A stretch of DNA of 64,000 nucleotides from Candidatus Brocadia sp. GTDB lineage: Bacteria; Planctomycetota; Brocadiia; Brocadiales; Brocadiaceae. Within the stretch, counting starts at the first letter, position 1; every line of letters starts with the position of its first letter. The translations under genes and the position numbers were made by a program. This document shows positions 1 through 8,665 of this stretch, piece by piece. The stretch is from the NCBI GenBank assembly GCA_021646415.1, contig SOEU01000004.1:62001-126000 (forward strand). The letters are read 5' to 3'. The notes below the pieces were generated by a model that worked only from the letters and a program-made list of their open reading frames with translations, did not search any database and was not told where the DNA came from.

Positions 1-675
1 CAAGGAGCCGGGGGGATAATCGTCCATCCGGCAGGCTATCTATCAGGAGCGCGGACTTTGTGCAAGAAATATAACGTGCTTTTTATTTTAGACGAGGTAC
101 TTACCGGCTTTGGACGGACAGGCAAAATGTTTGCCTGTTTCCATGAAAATATTGTCCCTGATATCATGGCGGTGTCCAAAGGCATCAATGGGGGCTATAT
201 GCCATTGGCCGCCACACTTGCCACCGAGGAAATTTACCATGCTTTTTTAGGAGAATATTCACAGCTTAAGACATTTTTTCACGGGCATACCTACACGGGA
301 AATCCTTTAGGTTGTGCAGCCGGGCTGGCCAGTCTGGAATTATTTGAAAAGGAACATCTACTGGAAAATCTGAAATCAAAGATTAATCATTTACGAGCCA
401 AACTTAAGCGCTTCGAATTGTTGGAACATGTTGGAGACGTCAGACAATGCGGGCTTATCGCAGCTCTTGAACTGGTGAAGGATAAATCCACGAAAGAACC
501 ATATCCCTGGGAAGAGCGGGTAGGAATCAGGGTATGTCTCGAGGCCAGACAACGCGGCTTGCTCATACGACCGCTTGGACACATTCTTGTTCTTATGCCC
601 CCACTAACTATCGAAATTAACGAATTGGACAGATTACTCAATATCGTTTATGAATCTATACAAAATGCAGTATGA
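1..675 (+). CDS. bioA: Adenosylmethionine-8-amino-7-oxononanoate aminotransferase, 3' part
   Basis: The gene runs in from the left edge, so only about 224 C-terminal residues are present and the start lies outside. BioA is a PLP-dependent class III aminotransferase that makes 7,8-diaminopelargonate in cytoplasmic biotin synthesis, with S-adenosylmethionine as amino donor. Visible landmarks are the DEVLTGFGRTG block, whose Asp contacts the PLP ring, the Schiff-base lysine in SKGINGG (about residue 60 of the visible part), and HGHTYTGNPLGCAA. The HGHTYTGNPL form favours BioA over other class III aminotransferases, although no other bio gene is in view. The reading frame is open from base 1; a TTG at 58 is not the start. 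Its end overlaps murD by 26 bases. Confidence 0.93.
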   Translation, partial: QGAGGIIVHPAGYLSGARTLCKKYNVLFILDEVLTGFGRTGKMFACFHENIVPDIMAVSKGINGGYMPLAATLATEEIYHAFLGEYSQLKTFFHGHTYTGNPLGCAAGLASLELFEKEHLLENLKSKINHLRAKLKRFELLEHVGDVRQCGLIAALELVKDKSTKEPYPWEERVGIRVCLEARQRGLLIRPLGHILVLMPPLTIEINELDRLLNIVYESIQNAV

Positions 676-2047
676 ATTTAAAAAGAAAAAAATCACTGTT
701 ATGGGGTTAGGCTTGTTTGGAGGCGGGGCAGGCGTTGCCCAATTTCTTGCAAAACGCGGTGCTCACGTTACCATAACCGACCTGAGAAACGCCACAGAAC
801 TTGCTCCATCCATAAAACAACTTGAAGGACTTCCTATTACATACAAACTCGGTGGACACTGCGACGAAGATTTTATCAATGCGGACATGATTATCGTTAA
901 TCCTGCTGTACCAAAGGAATCAAGATTTATACGAATCGCAAGAGATAACCACGTTCCATTAGATACAGAAATAAACATTTTTTTTCAATTATGTCCGGCC
1001 CCTATTATTGGCATCACCGGTAGCAACGGGAAATCAACTACCACAACACTTACCGGTAAAATATTGCAACAGACACAACGTACAACGTGGGTCGGCGGAA
1101 ATATCGGGAAATCACTCCTCTTACATCTTGAAGAAATAAAGCCTTCCGACATCGCGGTCCTTGAGCTTTCCAGTTTTCAGCTGGAAGAACTCCATAATGC
1201 AAAAAAAAGTCCCGGCATCAGCATCGTAACCAATATATCACCCAATCATTTAGACCGCTACTCAAGCATGGATGACTACATTCAAACAAAAAAAGGCATC
1301 ATCTTACACCAAAAACCAGATGATTATGCAATCCTCAATTATGATGATCCGGAACTGAGAACGTGGCAAAAAGAATGTAAAAGTACTGTTTTGTGGTACA
1401 GCGCAAAAGACACGTTAACCGAAGGTGCCTTTGTAAAAAATGATACCATCGTCCTCTCTGTGAAGGGTAAGATGACGACAATACCGTGCATATCCAGGAT
1501 CAGGATACCCGGTGTCCATAATCTTCAAAACATTCTTGCTGCCTCAGTGGCAGCCTATCTGGCCGGCACCGGCGAACAATACATTGAAAAGGCCATAACC
1601 ACCTTTTCTGGATTAGAACACCGTCTGGAATTTGTTCGTAAGATAAACGGTATACGGTATTACAACGATTCTAAGGCCACTACACCAGAATCGGCCATGG
1701 CTGCCATTACGGCATTCCAGACACCAGTAATACTTATTGCCGGTGGATATGACAAGGGTAGTAGTTTCGAGAAATTTGCTGAGGCATGTGCAAGGCACAC
1801 CAGGGCAGTTGTCCTCATGGGGAAAACAGCGAAAAAAATAAAAGAACTCATACTACAGAAACAGGCGCAAAAAGAAACCCCATCAATATTCACGTCAAAC
1901 ACCTTCCAGGAGGCATTTCAGCAGGCAAATATCCTGGCAAAGGCGGGAGATGTTGTATTACTTTCTCCTGCCTGCGCCAGTTACGACATGTTCCTTAACT
2001 ACGAAGAGCGTGGAAGGCAATTTAAAGACATGGTACAAGCATTATGA
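650..2047 (+). CDS. murD: UDP-N-acetylmuramoylalanine--D-glutamate ligase
   Basis: MurD adds D-glutamate to UDP-MurNAc-L-Ala in the cytoplasmic phase of peptidoglycan synthesis, using ATP. The protein is 465 residues, a usual length. It has an N-terminal Rossmann-like UDP-binding part (VMGLGLFGGGAG), the Mur-ligase P-loop GITGSNGKSTTT near residues 121-133, the central EHRLEF block, NDSKATTPES and a C-terminal GGYDKGS motif. The start at 650 lies inside bioA; ATG at 665 is an equally good alternative and neither has a clear ribosome binding site, so translation is probably coupled to bioA. It stands outside a dcw-type cell-wall cluster, so its partner enzymes must be elsewhere. It implies a peptidoglycan cell wall. 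Confidence 0.95.
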   Translation: MNLYKMQYEFKKKKITVMGLGLFGGGAGVAQFLAKRGAHVTITDLRNATELAPSIKQLEGLPITYKLGGHCDEDFINADMIIVNPAVPKESRFIRIARDNHVPLDTEINIFFQLCPAPIIGITGSNGKSTTTTLTGKILQQTQRTTWVGGNIGKSLLLHLEEIKPSDIAVLELSSFQLEELHNAKKSPGISIVTNISPNHLDRYSSMDDYIQTKKGIILHQKPDDYAILNYDDPELRTWQKECKSTVLWYSAKDTLTEGAFVKNDTIVLSVKGKMTTIPCISRIRIPGVHNLQNILAASVAAYLAGTGEQYIEKAITTFSGLEHRLEFVRKINGIRYYNDSKATTPESAMAAITAFQTPVILIAGGYDKGSSFEKFAEACARHTRAVVLMGKTAKKIKELILQKQAQKETPSIFTSNTFQEAFQQANILAKAGDVVLLSPACASYDMFLNYEERGRQFKDMVQAL

Positions 2048-2213
2048 ACACATCGGTCCTGCAGAACAAAAAAAACTTTTAGCCCGATTTAACTTGGCCA
2101 GATACCACACACGGTGTTTTCCACTGAAAAATTTTGTCTGTTATGGAAAGAGAAGGGTATGTTGTTTTTGTATAATCCCTTGGACATGTCCGATGACATT
2201 TGATATATATCCT

Positions 2214-2241
2214 TTGAACATTGTATATTTGTCGTTATAAT
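2214..2241 (+). promoter_or_regulatory. Sigma-70-type promoter upstream of the acyl-CoA synthetase gene
   Basis: TTGAAC at 2214-2219 and TATAAT at 2236-2241 are separated by 16 bases. Transcription would start about 50 bases before the ATG at 2302. It lies in the 254-base gap after murD and fits a separate unit carrying the following two genes. Inferred from sequence match only. Confidence 0.6.
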
Positions 2242-2301
2242 AAAATAAGTCTTGCGGTTTTTAAAGTAAAATCAGGATGTTTTCGAGTTAAGGAAATCTG
2301 T

Positions 2302-3027
2302 ATGAACAAATTTATGACACACGGTGGAAAAACTGCCCGTCATATTATACAAAAAGCCTTAGTCCAGAGTCGATATGAATTACTTGAACCTGAGGCTAAG
2401 GAATTCATTGAAACGTTTGGTATAAGCGCTACCAGGCATATCGTTACATCTTCACGTGCAGATGCAATTCAGGCCGCGACTTCTATCGGATATCCGGTTG
2501 TCCTCAAGATTGTTTCTCCTGATATTAGCCATAAAACCGATGTCGGTGGTGTTAAGCTTGGTATAAAGGATGATGAAGGTGTCAGGAGTGCGTACGACGA
2601 AATTATAAGAAGTGTAAAAAAGAGGCAGCCGGACGCACGGATTGATGGGATTCTTGTTCAGGAAATGGCAACACCTTCCACGGAAGTTATTATAGGCGGG
2701 CTTCGGGACCCTCAATTTGGCCCGGCCGTGATGTTCGGGTTGGGGGGTATCTTTGTTGAGATTTTTAAAGACGTATCTTTTCGTATCGCCCCGGTGGAGG
2801 AATATGAGGCATTGAATATGATTCACGATATAAAGGGGGCAAAGGTATTCAAGGGTTTTAGGGGTAGGGAAGCAGCGGATATTTCCGCATTGACACAAAC
2901 CATTGTACGGGTATCAGACATCATGGTTTCCATAGAAGAAATTAAGGAGATAGACCTGAACCCAGTCCTTGTTTATCCGAAAGGCTTGAAGGCTGTTGAT
3001 GCGAGGATTATTTTATGTCAATTGTAG
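2302..3027 (+). CDS. ADP-forming acetyl-CoA synthetase beta subunit (ATP-grasp)
   Basis: The 241-residue protein matches the ATP-grasp beta subunit of ADP-forming acyl-CoA synthetases, which couple acyl-CoA cleavage to ATP formation through a phosphohistidine relay. Diagnostic blocks are GYPVVLKIVSPDISHKTDVGG, VQEM, GPAVMFGLGG and EIKEIDLNPV. The ATG at 2302 is chosen because it is preceded by an AAGGA-type site and the similarity begins right after it; the open frame continues 27 codons upstream without support. The alpha (CoA-binding and ligase) subunit is not adjacent, so this is either a split enzyme with a distant partner or a stand-alone protein. A strong promoter-like sequence precedes it and hflX follows 13 bases later. 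Confidence 0.88.
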   Translation: MNKFMTHGGKTARHIIQKALVQSRYELLEPEAKEFIETFGISATRHIVTSSRADAIQAATSIGYPVVLKIVSPDISHKTDVGGVKLGIKDDEGVRSAYDEIIRSVKKRQPDARIDGILVQEMATPSTEVIIGGLRDPQFGPAVMFGLGGIFVEIFKDVSFRIAPVEEYEALNMIHDIKGAKVFKGFRGREAADISALTQTIVRVSDIMVSIEEIKEIDLNPVLVYPKGLKAVDARIILCQL

Positions 3028-3040
3028 AATAGAGGTATAA

Positions 3041-4339
3041 GTGAAATTAAAAGACACTGCATTTACGGTAAGGGCGGAACGCGCCATTCTTTTCCGGGTT
3101 ATGCTGTCTGGAGATCATAGTGATAATGAAGCACCCCTGGAAGAACTTCGGCGATTGGCAAAAACTGCAGGTGCAAACGTTGTCCACACAGTAGTTCAAA
3201 AAAGACCGAACATCGATCCCGTATATTATGTTGGGAAGGGAAAAGCAGCCGAATTATCCGGGATTTCAAAGGATTTAAGTGCCGATGTGCTTATTTGTGA
3301 CGACGACCTTACTCCGGCGCAGGTCAGAAATCTTGAAAGAGTTATCGAGAAAAAAGTAATTGACAGGAGTGAATTAATCCTGGACATATTTGCTACCCGT
3401 GCAAAAACATTTCAGGCAAAACTTCAGGTAGAATTAGCTCAATTAGAGTATACTCGACCCAGATTAAAGAGGCTGTGGACACACCTCTCCAGGATTGAGG
3501 GTGGTATTGGAACAAGGGGACCCGGTGAAAAACAATTGGAAGTTGATAAGCGCATTGTGTTAAAAAAAATCCATGACCTGAGAAAAAAATTACATGAGAT
3601 CGAAAAGAGGCAGGAACGGCTAGTCGCCTCGCGGAAGGAATTTTTCACGGTATCCATCGTGGGATACACCAATGCCGGGAAATCGACATTAATGAATGCC
3701 CTGACGGAGATTGATACCTTTGTAGAGGATAAACTCTTTGCAACACTTGACACAAAGACAAGTATCTGTAAATTGGAAAACGGAAGAAAGGTTTTAGTAA
3801 GTGATACGGTGGGTTTTATCCAGAAGCTACCTCACCACCTGGTTTCGTCCTTTAAAGCAACACTTGAGGAGGCCAGGCACGCCGACCTTCTGCTCCATGT
3901 TGCAGATATGAGTTCCCCTCTGGTTCACAAACAAATCGGCGCGGTGAATGCCGTGTTAAAGGAATTAGGATGCGACAATAAACCGACGATCATGGTATTT
4001 AACAAAATAGATGCCATAAAAGACGAGTCTGCTGTTCCTTTGCTCCAGAGTTATTACAGGGATTGCGTTATGATCTCTGCGAGGACACACCAGGGGATAG
4101 AAGAACTGAAACGAAAGATCAGGGAAATACTGGAAAAAAATTTTATGGAAGTGGAGCTTACCTGCAGCCCAGCCAATGGGAAGTTAATTGCATATCTTCA
4201 TGAACATGCACATACTTTAAGTAGCCGTTTTGAAGAACAGCGGGTAACATTCCGATTGCTTATAGAAGACAAGCTTATTCAGAAATTACGGGTGCTGGAT
4301 GATGACATACAGATAAAAGAAGCTGTTGTGGCGAATTAA
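3041..4339 (+). CDS. hflX: GTPase HflX
   Basis: HflX binds the 50S ribosomal subunit and splits stalled or stressed ribosomes at the cost of GTP. The 432-residue protein has the HflX N-terminal domain (about 20-190, with the glycine-rich IGTRGPGEKQLE linker), then an Obg-like G domain: G1 GYTNAGKST near 208-216, G3 DTVGF near 255, and G4 NKID near 320. Translation starts at GTG 3041 behind AGAGG. It lies 13 bases after the acyl-CoA synthetase gene and is probably cotranscribed with it, although no functional link is evident. Confidence 0.95.
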   Translation: MKLKDTAFTVRAERAILFRVMLSGDHSDNEAPLEELRRLAKTAGANVVHTVVQKRPNIDPVYYVGKGKAAELSGISKDLSADVLICDDDLTPAQVRNLERVIEKKVIDRSELILDIFATRAKTFQAKLQVELAQLEYTRPRLKRLWTHLSRIEGGIGTRGPGEKQLEVDKRIVLKKIHDLRKKLHEIEKRQERLVASRKEFFTVSIVGYTNAGKSTLMNALTEIDTFVEDKLFATLDTKTSICKLENGRKVLVSDTVGFIQKLPHHLVSSFKATLEEARHADLLLHVADMSSPLVHKQIGAVNAVLKELGCDNKPTIMVFNKIDAIKDESAVPLLQSYYRDCVMISARTHQGIEELKRKIREILEKNFMEVELTCSPANGKLIAYLHEHAHTLSSRFEEQRVTFRLLIEDKLIQKLRVLDDDIQIKEAVVAN

Positions 4340-4361
4340 GTCTTTATGACCACTTCATGCT

Positions 4362-4384
4362 GGTTCAGGCTTGTAGCCTGAATC
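4362..4384. terminator. Hairpin between convergent hflX and lgt
   Basis: GGTTCAGGC and GCCTGAATC pair around a 5-base loop, with one wobble. No T-run follows. The rest of the 260-base convergent gap holds two weaker dyads (4431-4467 and 4476-4493) and no gene. The hairpin probably ends transcription of hflX, but a dispersed repeat is also possible. Confidence 0.4.
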
Positions 4385-4599
4385 AAAACATTTTAGAGGT
4401 ATCCAAAAAGGTCCCGTGCAACTTAATTTTAGCCCTAATCAAAACGTTGAAAAAGCTGTCAAGGGCTGATGAATTGGCATGGGTTTATGCCATAGCGCGG
4501 TTCAAAACCATGGTCTGGTTCAAAATAAACGGATAGCACTCATCCAGGGAAAATCACCCTCCCGGTTTCTTCCTTTGATGGGGGATTAACTTAATGACA

Positions 4600-5469
4600 T
4601 TAATTATGTGGTATCCCCGGGTTGTTCCTTACCGGTTTAAGTCTGGAGATAGCAAAAAGACTTATTGATATAATAAACATAGCGATACTGATAATCTGCG
4701 CGATGGTAAAAAGCCCAAAGAATAATGGATTATCATCCCGGAGTGCTTCCATGCAAAATCGTATGATGGGATAAAGTATACCAAAGAGGAGCAGCACCTC
4801 TCCATCCCTTTTCCGATATTTAAAGAAAGCACTGAGAATAAAGAAAAGGGCAACATCGGAAAGAAATGAATACAATTGGGTGGGATGTATGGGCAGAGTA
4901 TGTACATCAGAAAGGTGAACTAATCCGAGTTCGTATTGATGAAGGAAGGCAGGGCTGCCATCTATCATGCCTGTTTTATCCTGCGTTCTTGGGAATTGAA
5001 TTGCCCAGGGGATATGGAGGGCAACCTTTCCAAAGCAGCATCCGTTCAGGAAACATCCGATACGGCCAAAGCCGAGCCCCAGTGCAGCAGAAGGCATAAG
5101 GATATCAATGATCTTTAAAAAAGACAGTTGATGCTTCTTAACATACACAAACAAAGTAACAATGCCGGCGAAGAGTCCCCCATAGTATACTAAACCGCCT
5201 TCATAAATCTTAAAGATGCTTAAGAGATTGTTTTTGTAATCTTCATAGAATTGAATAATAAAAAACAACCTTGCTCCAAAAATTCCTGCACAGACGAGAT
5301 AAATGCCAAGATCTGTAATCTTATTTGGGTCAATACCTTCCTTCCTTGCCCTCCATCGTGCAATGGTAATGGCCACCAAAAAGGCGACCATCAACATGAA
5401 TCCGTATGAATAAATGGGTATGTTTCTCTGGAGGAAGGGGAGCGGGATTTCGAATAAGATTCTTCTCAT
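4600..5469 (-). CDS. lgt: Prolipoprotein diacylglyceryl transferase
   Basis: Lgt transfers diacylglycerol from phosphatidylglycerol to the lipobox cysteine of prolipoproteins in the inner membrane. The 289-residue protein has about seven hydrophobic segments, the conserved GGLVYYGG block near residues 91-98 and the Lgt signature GRIGCFLNGCCFG at 135-147. The two adjacent cysteines are common in this family. It begins two bases after panD ends, so the two are probably translationally coupled. Several genes in the window (small cytochrome c, Slp proteins, amidase) encode lipoprotein signals that would be its substrates. Confidence 0.96.
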   Translation of the reverse strand: MRRILFEIPLPFLQRNIPIYSYGFMLMVAFLVAITIARWRARKEGIDPNKITDLGIYLVCAGIFGARLFFIIQFYEDYKNNLLSIFKIYEGGLVYYGGLFAGIVTLFVYVKKHQLSFLKIIDILMPSAALGLGFGRIGCFLNGCCFGKVALHIPWAIQFPRTQDKTGMIDGSPAFLHQYELGLVHLSDVHTLPIHPTQLYSFLSDVALFFILSAFFKYRKRDGEVLLLFGILYPIIRFCMEALRDDNPLFFGLFTIAQIISIAMFIISISLFAISRLKPVRNNPGIPHN

Positions 5470-5471
5470 AA

Positions 5472-5828
5472 CTAGAGGGTTTTCATGAGTTTGTTGTTTC
5501 CGTCAACGAGAATAATCTTCGGTTTCCAGTTTCTTGCCTCTTTATCTTCAACAAGGCAATAAGAAATAATGATGACCCGGTCTCCTGGTTGTGCCCATCG
5601 TGCAGCAGCACCATTTAAACATATGATACCGGAGTTGCGTTCTCCCTCAATTATGTAAGTTTCTACCCGCGTTCCATTGTTAATATTGAGGACCTGTACC
5701 CGTTCGTAATGCAGGATGTCTACAGCATCGAGAAGGGCTTTGTCAATAGTAATACTACCGTTATAATTAAGGTTGGTTTCCGTTACTGTTGCAGCATGGA
5801 TCTTGGCCTTGCACATCTCCCGTAACAT
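5472..5828 (-). CDS. panD: Aspartate 1-decarboxylase
   Basis: PanD makes beta-alanine from aspartate for pantothenate and coenzyme A. It is a self-cleaving pyruvoyl enzyme. The 118-residue sequence has the cleavage site Gly24-Ser25 inside YNGSIT, the KAKIH N-terminus and the ICLNGAAAR block that lines the active site. Length and motifs are normal, so it should mature and be active. It is the first gene of a panD-lgt pair. Confidence 0.97.
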   Translation of the reverse strand: MLREMCKAKIHAATVTETNLNYNGSITIDKALLDAVDILHYERVQVLNINNGTRVETYIIEGERNSGIICLNGAAARWAQPGDRVIIISYCLVEDKEARNWKPKIILVDGNNKLMKTL

Positions 5829-5914
5829 TGTTTCTCCCTATTAGGTTGATTACATACAAATTTTCATAATGTACAAATTTTATCTTAAACTAAGACAAAA
5901 TCAATAGTAACTCC

Positions 5915-6274
5915 TCATTGTTCCTGTGGCGGGTAATAACTCCTGACGCAAACCTTGACCAGATCAACAATCTCTTCGTCTTTCAGCTTGCCCTTAAAGC
6001 CAGGCATCTTTTCTTTACCATTGGCCACAGAAATAATTAATCTCGAATCGGATACGTTGTCCTGCCATTTGTGATTGGTAAAATTCGGGATTTTGAAAAT
6101 AAGTCGACCGATGAAAGAACCCTTTCCGTTAGCTCTGTGGCATTTCTGGCATTCCCTTTCATATACTGCCCAGATCCCGCCTTTTTCTGACAAGGCTGTT
6201 TGTTTGGTATTGCATCCATAGGATAACAAGACACAAAAAATAAAGATACCTATAAAGGAAGTAATTTTTTTCAT
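5915..6274 (-). CDS. Small monohaem cytochrome c lipoprotein
   Basis: This is a 119-residue class I cytochrome c with a lipoprotein signal: a hydrophobic stretch ends in LSYGC, so Cys21 would be lipidated and the haem domain would face the periplasm. The haem site is CQKCH at residues 42-46, and Met90 in KMPGF is the probable sixth ligand. The start at 6274 is chosen because it follows a GGAGAG ribosome site and gives a proper signal peptide; the open frame extends upstream without support. It stands alone, so its electron partner is unknown. A periplasmic electron carrier is the natural reading. Confidence 0.85.
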   Translation of the reverse strand: MKKITSFIGIFIFCVLLSYGCNTKQTALSEKGGIWAVYERECQKCHRANGKGSFIGRLIFKIPNFTNHKWQDNVSDSRLIISVANGKEKMPGFKGKLKDEEIVDLVKVCVRSYYPPQEQ

Positions 6275-6378
6275 TCTTCTCTCCTGTGATAGTTCTTTGT
6301 GTTTGTTTTTACTTAACTTTCCGAGTTTACCATAAAACAGCATATATTCAAGTCTCTTATCCTATTATTGTGATAAAT

Positions 6379-6417
6379 TTAACACAAAATTAACAATTCT
6401 TTAATAATTTTTTAACA
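6379..6417 (+). promoter_or_regulatory. Pho-box-like array of 11-bp direct repeats
   Basis: TTAACA occurs at 6379, 6390 and 6412, and TTAATA at 6401, giving four units at an exact 11-base period. PhoB/PhoP-type regulators bind tandem repeats spaced by one helical turn. A -10-like TATAAC lies 12 bases downstream at 6430-6435, and the perfect palindrome ATACTAGTAT covers 6423-6432. The site is upstream of the phosphate porin and pst operon, so control by phosphate starvation is inferred. No phoB/phoR gene is in the window. Confidence 0.6.
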
Positions 6418-6493
6418 TTAAAATACTAGTATAACAACAAGATTTTCATGATTAACCCCCATGTGAATCTCCGGTAAGGATAACCGGACCCCA

Positions 6494-6656
6494 TGCGGGA
6501 GAGAGATTTCCTCCCCTCTCCCGCAATTCTTGAAATTACGCTGTTGAGTAATTAGGTTGTATAGGAAGGTTCATTTTATTATGCAGTTTCTTAGGCGGCC
6601 GAGGTATAAAAATCCCCGTAGGGACACGGCGCTCCGTATCCCTGCAAGGGGGATTG
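6494..6656 (+). repeat. Hairpins in the leader of the phosphate porin gene
   Basis: TGCGGGAGAG (6494-6503) pairs with CTCTCCCGCA (6516-6525). Further on, a nested palindrome spans 6611-6656: outer arms AATCCCC and GGGGATT, inner arms GGGACACGG and CCGTATCCC around CGCT. Both would lie in the 5' untranslated RNA of the porin if transcription starts near 6440. They may be dispersed palindromic elements or an RNA control structure; nothing here decides between these. Confidence 0.5.
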
Positions 6657-6729
6657 GTTTGAAATTTATGGAAAGAGTAGTTTTGTACGTTTATATGAAA
6701 GGCTACTTGTAGAAAAGGAGGGTTAAGAA

Positions 6730-8112
6730 ATGCGAAGTAAATGGTGTAAATATGTTTTGTCGTTTGCCACGGTATTTTGTGGGACATACACAGACGGTAT
6801 GTTGCAAGATGTGTTTGCCCAGGAGACAGAACAAACCGAGGAGATATCAGGAAGCGCGCGGGATTATTTACAATGGCAGTTGAAACGGATGGAGGAATCA
6901 ATGCAAAGGCAGCAGGAACAGATACAGGCCTTAAAAAATCGAGTGGAGGCATTAAGTGTAGAGAAACCACCGGTTACGAAGGAAGAGATTAAGCATGAAA
7001 TTGAGGACTATCTTGCCACAGATGAGGCACGGAAAAAGATGGGGCTAGGCCTTCCGAGTCTCCCAGCCGTCTACACCCCTGATGATGAAAAATATGCACT
7101 GAGCGTTAGGTCGCCTGATGGCAAATTTTCCTTAAATACGGGTGGCCGATTGCAGTTCCGATACACATTCAAGGATAGAGATGCAGATTTTGGAAAAAAC
7201 GATACCAATAACATTGATGTTCGCCGGGCAAGGGTTTACTTTGGTGGAAATATTTACAGTAAACTGGTGCATTATTACGTTGAGCTAGACGGAGATAGCT
7301 TTGATGTTGGCATTAGGGATTTTTATGTATACTGGACTCCTCTTGAAGAATTAAATGCCAAGATCGGGTACTTTAAAGTACCCTTTAACAGACAAAGAGT
7401 TGCATCATCCGCAAAGCTCTTATTCCAGGACAGATCCATTGCCAGCGAAGCCTTTGATCAGGATCGAGACTATGGATTCGATATCTATGGACACCCCTTT
7501 GAAGGACACATGGAATACCATGCAGGGATATTTAATGGGGCTGGTGAAGATCCTGAAGATAGGGGTACGGACGATAACCTCGATAATGAACTCATGTATG
7601 TGCTTAATGTTAGATATAATCCATTTGGAGAGTATGATTATTACGATGAAACCGATGTGAAGTATTCCGATGCCTTAAAGGCAACAATCGGTGTTTCTGT
7701 AACTTTTAATGCAAAAGATAGAGATGAAAAGCTTGAGAATACTGATGCAATAGCCGGAGTCATTGATCTTGGTGTAAAGTACAGGGGCTTATCATGGAAC
7801 AACGAGTATTATGTAATGACACAGGACCCGGAATCTGATGGCGATTCAGTAGATTCCGATGGTTTCTTTACCCAGCTCGGCTATTTCGTGATACCGAAAA
7901 GACTGGAATTGGACGTTCGTTATTCCCAGCTTGATCCCAATAACGATGTATCGGACGACTTTGAGAGGGAATATGCGGCCGGTGCAAACTATTACTTCCG
8001 TGCCCATCGTTCCAAGATACAGGCAGATTTTGGTCACCATGTAACCAAAAAGGGTGATGCGGGAGATGAAGATGAGAATCGGTTCAGGGTGCAATATCAG
8101 ATTATATTTTAA
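6730..8112 (+). CDS. Phosphate-selective porin, OprO/OprP family
   Basis: This is a predicted trimeric outer-membrane beta-barrel that lets phosphate or related anions into the periplasm. The 460-residue protein has a signal peptide ending near VFA-QE (about residue 30), a short coiled-coil or Q-rich segment at about 45-85 that is typical of planctomycete and deltaproteobacterial porins, and a barrel domain to the C-terminal phenylalanine. Family blocks include RLQFRYTFKDRD, DVRRARVYFGGN and RGTDDNLDNEL. The ATG has a GGAGGG site 7-10 bases upstream. It heads the pst operon and follows a Pho-box-like array. A close relative lies at 16086-17552. Confidence 0.87.
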   Translation: MRSKWCKYVLSFATVFCGTYTDGMLQDVFAQETEQTEEISGSARDYLQWQLKRMEESMQRQQEQIQALKNRVEALSVEKPPVTKEEIKHEIEDYLATDEARKKMGLGLPSLPAVYTPDDEKYALSVRSPDGKFSLNTGGRLQFRYTFKDRDADFGKNDTNNIDVRRARVYFGGNIYSKLVHYYVELDGDSFDVGIRDFYVYWTPLEELNAKIGYFKVPFNRQRVASSAKLLFQDRSIASEAFDQDRDYGFDIYGHPFEGHMEYHAGIFNGAGEDPEDRGTDDNLDNELMYVLNVRYNPFGEYDYYDETDVKYSDALKATIGVSVTFNAKDRDEKLENTDAIAGVIDLGVKYRGLSWNNEYYVMTQDPESDGDSVDSDGFFTQLGYFVIPKRLELDVRYSQLDPNNDVSDDFEREYAAGANYYFRAHRSKIQADFGHHVTKKGDAGDEDENRFRVQYQIIF

Positions 8113-8135
8113 TATTTAGAATTTCAAACTTTTCG

Positions 8136-8202
8136 CCTCCCCCTTAATCCCCCTCATTGAGGGGGACAACAACTGTCCCCCGCTGGTGGGGGTAAGGGGG
8201 TG
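8136..8202. repeat. GC-rich palindromic element, three-way-junction type, copy 1
   Basis: Outer arms CCTCCCCCTTA and TAAGGGGGTGG enclose two hairpins, one built on CCCCCTCA/TGAGGGGG and one on CCCCCGC/GTGGGGG. A close copy lies at 13690-13758. The element fills most of the spacer between the porin and the next gene. It could act as a transcript-processing or attenuation site, but copies elsewhere suggest a mobile palindromic repeat. Confidence 0.75.
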
Positions 8203-8270
8203 GAATTTTGTTGTAAAAAAGGCGTACGTGTAAGTAGCCGAAGGCCTAATTTAAGGAGGTAAGAAAGAGT

Positions 8271-8600
8271 ATGAGAAAATTGAGCAGAAGGTTTTCGAAT
8301 GTGTTTTTTGCCATGGTTGTGGCTCACATGCCATCTTATGTTGTTTCGCAAATGGCAATGTCCCATGCTGCTGACCCATCGCAGGCCGAGTCATCAAAGG
8401 AAAGCGCATATCAGGAGACCGAAAGGGACGGAAGGCTGTATGTCTTTACTTCATCCACGTGGTTAACAGATTTTGAAAAATCGGGAGAACTTGGCAAGGC
8501 AGCAGTTATCAAAATAGGTTACGGACCAAATGGTGAAACGGTCGTCTTTGATTCTGACGAAGCTGTGAAAGAATATAACTACCGACGTTATGAAAAATGA
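8271..8600 (+). CDS. Small exported protein of the phosphate operon, unknown function
   Basis: A 109-residue protein with a good AAGGAGG site and a signal-peptide-like N-terminus (basic start, hydrophobic residues about 11-34, then AADPSQ). The mature part, about 70 residues, is polar and ends in a compact domain containing GRLYVFTSSTWLTDF and KIGYGPNGETVVFDSDEA. I do not recognise the family. Its place between the porin and pstS suggests a periplasmic accessory of phosphate uptake, for example a partner of the binding protein or the porin. Codon use and spacing support a real gene. Confidence 0.7.
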   Translation: MRKLSRRFSNVFFAMVVAHMPSYVVSQMAMSHAADPSQAESSKESAYQETERDGRLYVFTSSTWLTDFEKSGELGKAAVIKIGYGPNGETVVFDSDEAVKEYNYRRYEK

Positions 8601-8665
8601 ATCGACTTCTGCAATAAATTTGATTAAGATATTGTCCACGAACATCTATTTAAGGAGGGGGATGT

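Noticed and set aside
2452-2898. 148-codon minus-strand open frame inside the acyl-CoA synthetase gene
   Set aside because: Antisense to a well-supported ATP-grasp gene and lacks any motif.
6536-6970. 144-codon minus-strand open frame over the porin start
   Set aside because: Antisense to the porin signal and coiled-coil region, and to the leader hairpins; no ribosome site.
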